Positions 6,120-8,313 of a DNA stretch of 8,313 nucleotides are shown in pieces. The position numbers and the translations under genes were made by a program. The number at the start of each line of letters is the position of its first letter. Position 1 is the first letter of the stretch. The notes below the pieces were generated by a model. The model was not told the DNA's origin. It did not search any database and saw nothing but the letters and a program-made list of their open reading frames with translations. The DNA is from Pseudomonadota bacterium (GTDB lineage Bacteria > Pseudomonadota > Gammaproteobacteria > Pseudomonadales > UBA5518). Where the stretch lies: assembly GCA_963204845.1 (NCBI GenBank), contig CAUJIL010000239.1:1-8313 (forward strand), written 5' to 3'.

Positions 6120-6149
6120 TTGGCGCGGCCTCGCCGCGGCACGTATCAT
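6120..6149 (+). promoter_or_regulatory. Promoter of trpS
   Basis: TTGGCG (6120-6125), an 18-base spacer and TATCAT (6144-6149) match sigma70 -35 at 4 of 6 and -10 at 5 of 6. Predicted start is near 6156, giving a leader of only about 21 bases. No attenuator or leader peptide fits in that space. Confidence 0.6.
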
Positions 6150-6176
6150 GAGCGGCCTTGCGCGGGAAGGGTACGC

Positions 6177-7187
6177 ATGAGACAGCAACGTGTTCTGACG
6201 GGAATCACCACCACCGGCACGCCGCACCTCGGCAACTACGTCGGTGCGATACGGCCGGCGATCGAGGCGAGCCGCGAGCCGGGGGTGCAGTGTTTCTATT
6301 TTCTCGCCGACCTGCATTCGCTGATCAAGAACCAGGACCCGGAACTGCTGCGCCGCTCCACGCGCGAGATCGCCGCGACGTGGCTGGCCTGCGGCCTGGA
6401 TGCCTCGCGCGTGGTGTTCTACCGCCAGTCGGACATTCCCGAGATCACCGAGCTGACCTGGCTGCTCAGCTGCATGACCGCGAAGGGCCTGATGAACCGC
6501 GCGCACGCCTACAAGGCCGCCGTGCAGTCGAACCAGGAAGCGGGGCAGGACGACGATTTCGGTATCACGATGGGGCTGTACAGCTACCCGGTGCTGATGG
6601 CGGCCGACATCCTGATGTTCGGTGCCGACCGTGTGCCGGTGGGGCGTGACCAGATCCAGCACGTCGAGATGGCGCGCGACATCGCGCAGCGGTTCAATCA
6701 CCACTATGGCGATCACCTGGTGCTGCCGACCGCGGTGGTCGACGACGAGGTGGCCGTGCTCGCCGGGCTGGACGGACGCAAGATGAGCAAGAGCTACGGC
6801 AACACGATTCCGTTGTTCCTGCCCGAGAAGCAGCTGCAGAAGCACGTCAACCGCATCAAGACCAACCTGCAGGAACCCGGCGAGCCGAAGAACCCGGACG
6901 AATCGACGGTGTTCCAGGTCTGGCAGGCCTTCGCGAACCCGCAGCAACGCGAGGACATGCGGCGCGAGTTCGCGGCCGGCATCGCGTGGGGCGAGGCGAA
7001 GCGCCGGCTGTTCGAGCTGCTGAACGGGCAGTTGCGCGAGCCGCGCGCGCACTACGAGGAACTGATCGCCCAGCCGGCGCTGATCGAGCGCTTGCTGCAG
7101 GAGGGTGCCGAGCGCGCGCGCTCGTACAGCCGGCCGTTGCTGGCGCGGCTCAGGGAAGCGGTGGGGCTGCGCCGGGTCGACGCCTGA
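6177..7187 (+). CDS. trpS: Tryptophanyl-tRNA synthetase
   Basis: Class Ic aminoacyl-tRNA synthetase that activates tryptophan with ATP and charges tRNA-Trp in the cytoplasm. It has 336 aa, close to E. coli TrpS (334). The N-terminus reads RVLTGITTTGTPHLGNYVGA (residues 5-24), with the HIGH-type motif as PHLGN (16-20). The second ATP-binding motif is KMSKS (202-206) in DGRKMSKSYGN. VPVGRDQIQHVEMARDI is the conserved linker near the active site. The GITTTGTPHLGNY start is the subtype I recall from pseudomonads and related high-GC gammaproteobacteria rather than the enteric one. ATG 6177 is preceded by GGAAGGG (6164-6170), 6 bases away. The open frame extends farther upstream, but only antisense to the crotonase gene. 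The gene appears complete and has its own promoter. Confidence 0.97.
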   Translation: MRQQRVLTGITTTGTPHLGNYVGAIRPAIEASREPGVQCFYFLADLHSLIKNQDPELLRRSTREIAATWLACGLDASRVVFYRQSDIPEITELTWLLSCMTAKGLMNRAHAYKAAVQSNQEAGQDDDFGITMGLYSYPVLMAADILMFGADRVPVGRDQIQHVEMARDIAQRFNHHYGDHLVLPTAVVDDEVAVLAGLDGRKMSKSYGNTIPLFLPEKQLQKHVNRIKTNLQEPGEPKNPDESTVFQVWQAFANPQQREDMRREFAAGIAWGEAKRRLFELLNGQLREPRAHYEELIAQPALIERLLQEGAERARSYSRPLLARLREAVGLRRVDA

Positions 7188-7233
7188 GCGAGGCGAGGCC
7201 GCACGCCTCGCTCGCCTATACTTCGGCGAGGCG
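7186..7233 (+). other. Overlapping hairpins at the trpS 3' end with an embedded -10-like box
   Basis: GAGCGAGGCG (7186-7195, including part of the trpS stop codon) pairs perfectly with CGCCTCGCTC (7204-7213) over an 8-base loop. The same 7204-7212 strand can instead pair with GGCGAGGCG (7225-7233, one wobble), so the two structures exclude each other. CTCGCC (7211-7216) and GGCGAG (7225-7230) also flank a TATACT box (7217-7222), a good -10 match but with no -35 at the right distance. No T-tract follows, so this is not a standard intrinsic terminator. It could be a Rho-assisted end, a regulated promoter or a GC-rich coincidence. Confidence 0.4.
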
Positions 7234-7277
7234 CCGGTTCGGGCACGGCGCCGGCAGCAACAGGGGAGGGCACGCGC

Positions 7278-7718
7278 ATGCTGGGGTGGATCGCTCTGAT
7301 CGTCGTGGTCGTCGCGCTGGTCGTGGGGCTACGCCTGCGCAGCGGCTCCCGGCGCAAGCGGGTCGCGCCGACGCCGACGCCCGCCATCGAATCCTCGCGT
7401 AGCGCGGCACCCCGCGCGAAACCGGCCGCCAGCGCACTCGACGCCTTTCAGGGCTGCATGGTGATGCCGCAGAAGGACTGCTGCGAGGCGGTCCAGCGCC
7501 TGCGTGGGCAGACGTTTCCGGCCGATAGCGTGATCACGTTGCCGGTCACGGGCTGCGATCGCGCGTCCTGCGACTGCCAGTTGCACCGGGTGGTGGGGCG
7601 CCGCCGCGGTCCGCGGCGCGTGCAGACGGACCGCCGTTCGGACGTGCGTTTCAAGGAGGACCGGCGTTCCGGGCGTGACCGGCGCAAGGGCGTCGATGTC
7701 TGGAGAAGCAACGCATGA
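7278..7718 (+). CDS. Small single-pass membrane protein, Cys-rich with DRR repeats, function unknown
   Basis: A 146-aa protein I cannot assign to a named family. Residues 3-20 (GWIALIVVVVALVVGLRL) form one membrane helix, followed by a basic stretch RSGSRRKR (21-28), predicting a cytoplasmic C-terminus. A Pro/Ala-rich linker (29-52) leads to a compact domain with six cysteines: 60, 68, 69, 93, 98 and 100 (FQGC, DCCEAV, GCDRASCDCQLH). The tail (107-146) is very basic, with repeated DRR units at 118-120, 128-130 and 134-136. Spacing of the cysteines suggests metal or Fe-S binding, or redox use; this is inference. The ATG has a strong site GGGGAGGG (7263-7270), 7 bases away. Its stop overlaps the transporter start (ATGA, 7715-7718), so the two are coupled. 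Confidence 0.8.
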   Translation: MLGWIALIVVVVALVVGLRLRSGSRRKRVAPTPTPAIESSRSAAPRAKPAASALDAFQGCMVMPQKDCCEAVQRLRGQTFPADSVITLPVTGCDRASCDCQLHRVVGRRRGPRRVQTDRRSDVRFKEDRRSGRDRRKGVDVWRSNA

Positions 7719-8313
7719 AGTCCGCGGTGGCCGCGCCCGGGGGGATTTTCTACGGCTGGTGGCTGGTCGGCGCGGGCTTCCTGTTGCAGGGTCTCGCGAC
7801 CGCGGCCGTCAGTTATTCCTACGGTCTGGTCCTGGCGCCGCTGGCCGCCGAGTTCTCCGCGGGCCGGCTCGACATGATGCTGGGCATCACCGCGAGCACG
7901 CTGGTTTCGGGCGCGATCTCGCCGTTCCTCGGCGTCGCGGTCGACCGGCAGCCGCTGCGCGTGCTCGCCTGCATCGGCGTGGCCATGCTGGCGGCCGGAT
8001 TCTTCCTGCTCTCGCTGGCCGGAGCGATGTGGCACGTGACGGCCACCTACGCACTGTGCATGTCGTTCGCGATGGTGCTGATGGGCCCCACGCTGGTCTC
8101 CAGCATGCTGGCGCGCTGGTTCACCCGGCGCCGCGGGCTGGCGATGGGAATCGCCTCGCTGGGCACCTCGGTGTGCGGCTTCCTGTTGCCGCCGTTGCTG
8201 CAGTGGGGCATCGACGGCTGGGGCTGGCGCGAGGCGTTCCGCTTCTTCGCGCTCGTCTCGGCGGTCGTGATGCTGCCGCTGACGTGGTTGTTGCTGGAAG
8301 ACAGTCCGGCGCG
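7715..8313 (+). CDS. Major facilitator superfamily transporter, N-terminal part (partial)
   Basis: The frame starts at ATG 7715 and runs open to the window edge: 199 complete codons of a protein likely near 400 aa. It is an inner-membrane secondary transporter. FYGWWLVGAGFLLQGL (12-27) begins the first helix. A motif-A-like loop GVAVDRQPLR (73-82) with Asp77-Arg78 lies between helices 2 and 3. ARWFTRRRGLAMGIASLGTS (133-152) spans the helix 4-5 loop. GWWLV, ARWF.RRRGLA.GIA and GWR are typical of the monocarboxylate/oxalate-formate group of MFS, so a small organic acid or anion is a plausible substrate, but not proven. A ribosome site GGAGAAG (7702-7708) lies inside the upstream gene, with which it overlaps by four bases. 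Confidence 0.9.
   Translation, partial: MKSAVAAPGGIFYGWWLVGAGFLLQGLATAAVSYSYGLVLAPLAAEFSAGRLDMMLGITASTLVSGAISPFLGVAVDRQPLRVLACIGVAMLAAGFFLLSLAGAMWHVTATYALCMSFAMVLMGPTLVSSMLARWFTRRRGLAMGIASLGTSVCGFLLPPLLQWGIDGWGWREAFRFFALVSAVVMLPLTWLLLEDSPA

Noticed and set aside
5184..6176. Plus-strand frame upstream of and fused to trpS
   Set aside because: It is antisense to the crotonase gene. TrpS begins naturally at ATG 6177 with a ribosome site and promoter just before it.
6039..7052. Upstream continuation of the minus-strand crotonase frame
   Set aside because: It runs antisense through trpS without any recognisable domain, and the crotonase ATG at 6038 has a good ribosome site and promoter.

Overview
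This looks like a chromosomal segment from a high-GC bacterium, most likely a gammaproteobacterium. The base composition is strongly G+C biased, with G/C-ending codons throughout. The adk-hemH order is the one known from enterics. The TrpS N-terminus (TGITTTGTPHLGNY type), the ApeB-like M18 aminopeptidase and the Ala/Lys-rich histone-like protein also fit gammaproteobacteria. The genus cannot be fixed from the sequence alone. No insertion sequence, CRISPR array, tRNA, rRNA or prophage gene is visible.

Layout, left to right. The 3' tip of adk (1-69) is followed by hemH (74-1144, ferrochelatase), which ends at an intrinsic terminator (1158-1186). A single-gene unit follows: a strong extended -10 promoter (1188-1216) whose -35 box overlaps the terminator T-tract, a 124-aa histone H1-like basic protein (1282-1656), and a second strong terminator (1680-1724). 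Next comes tsaB (1778-2467, t6A tRNA modification). A new extended -10 promoter (2497-2505) then serves a 105-aa conserved-looking small protein (2549-2866), a 3-hydroxyisobutyrate dehydrogenase-family oxidoreductase (2913-3800) and, through an ATGA overlap, the M18 aminopeptidase apeB (3797-5095).

The convergent gap 5096-5246 holds REP-like inverted repeats. On the minus strand is a crotonase-fold enzyme (5247-6038) with a PaaG-like or dehalogenase-like active-site pattern. It is transcribed divergently from trpS (6177-7187), and each gene has a clear sigma70-type promoter in the 138-bp gap. After trpS come overlapping hairpins with an embedded -10-like box. Then a 146-aa single-pass, cysteine-rich membrane protein (7278-7718) is coupled by an ATGA overlap to an MFS transporter (7715 onward) cut off by the window edge.

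Most genes are housekeeping: nucleotide balance (Adk), heme (HemH), translation (TsaB, TrpS) and peptide turnover (ApeB). No obvious new multi-gene system is present. The least explained parts are the Cys-rich/DRR-repeat membrane protein paired with the transporter, the small 105-aa protein, the histone-like gene, and the crotonase with both classical glutamates replaced.
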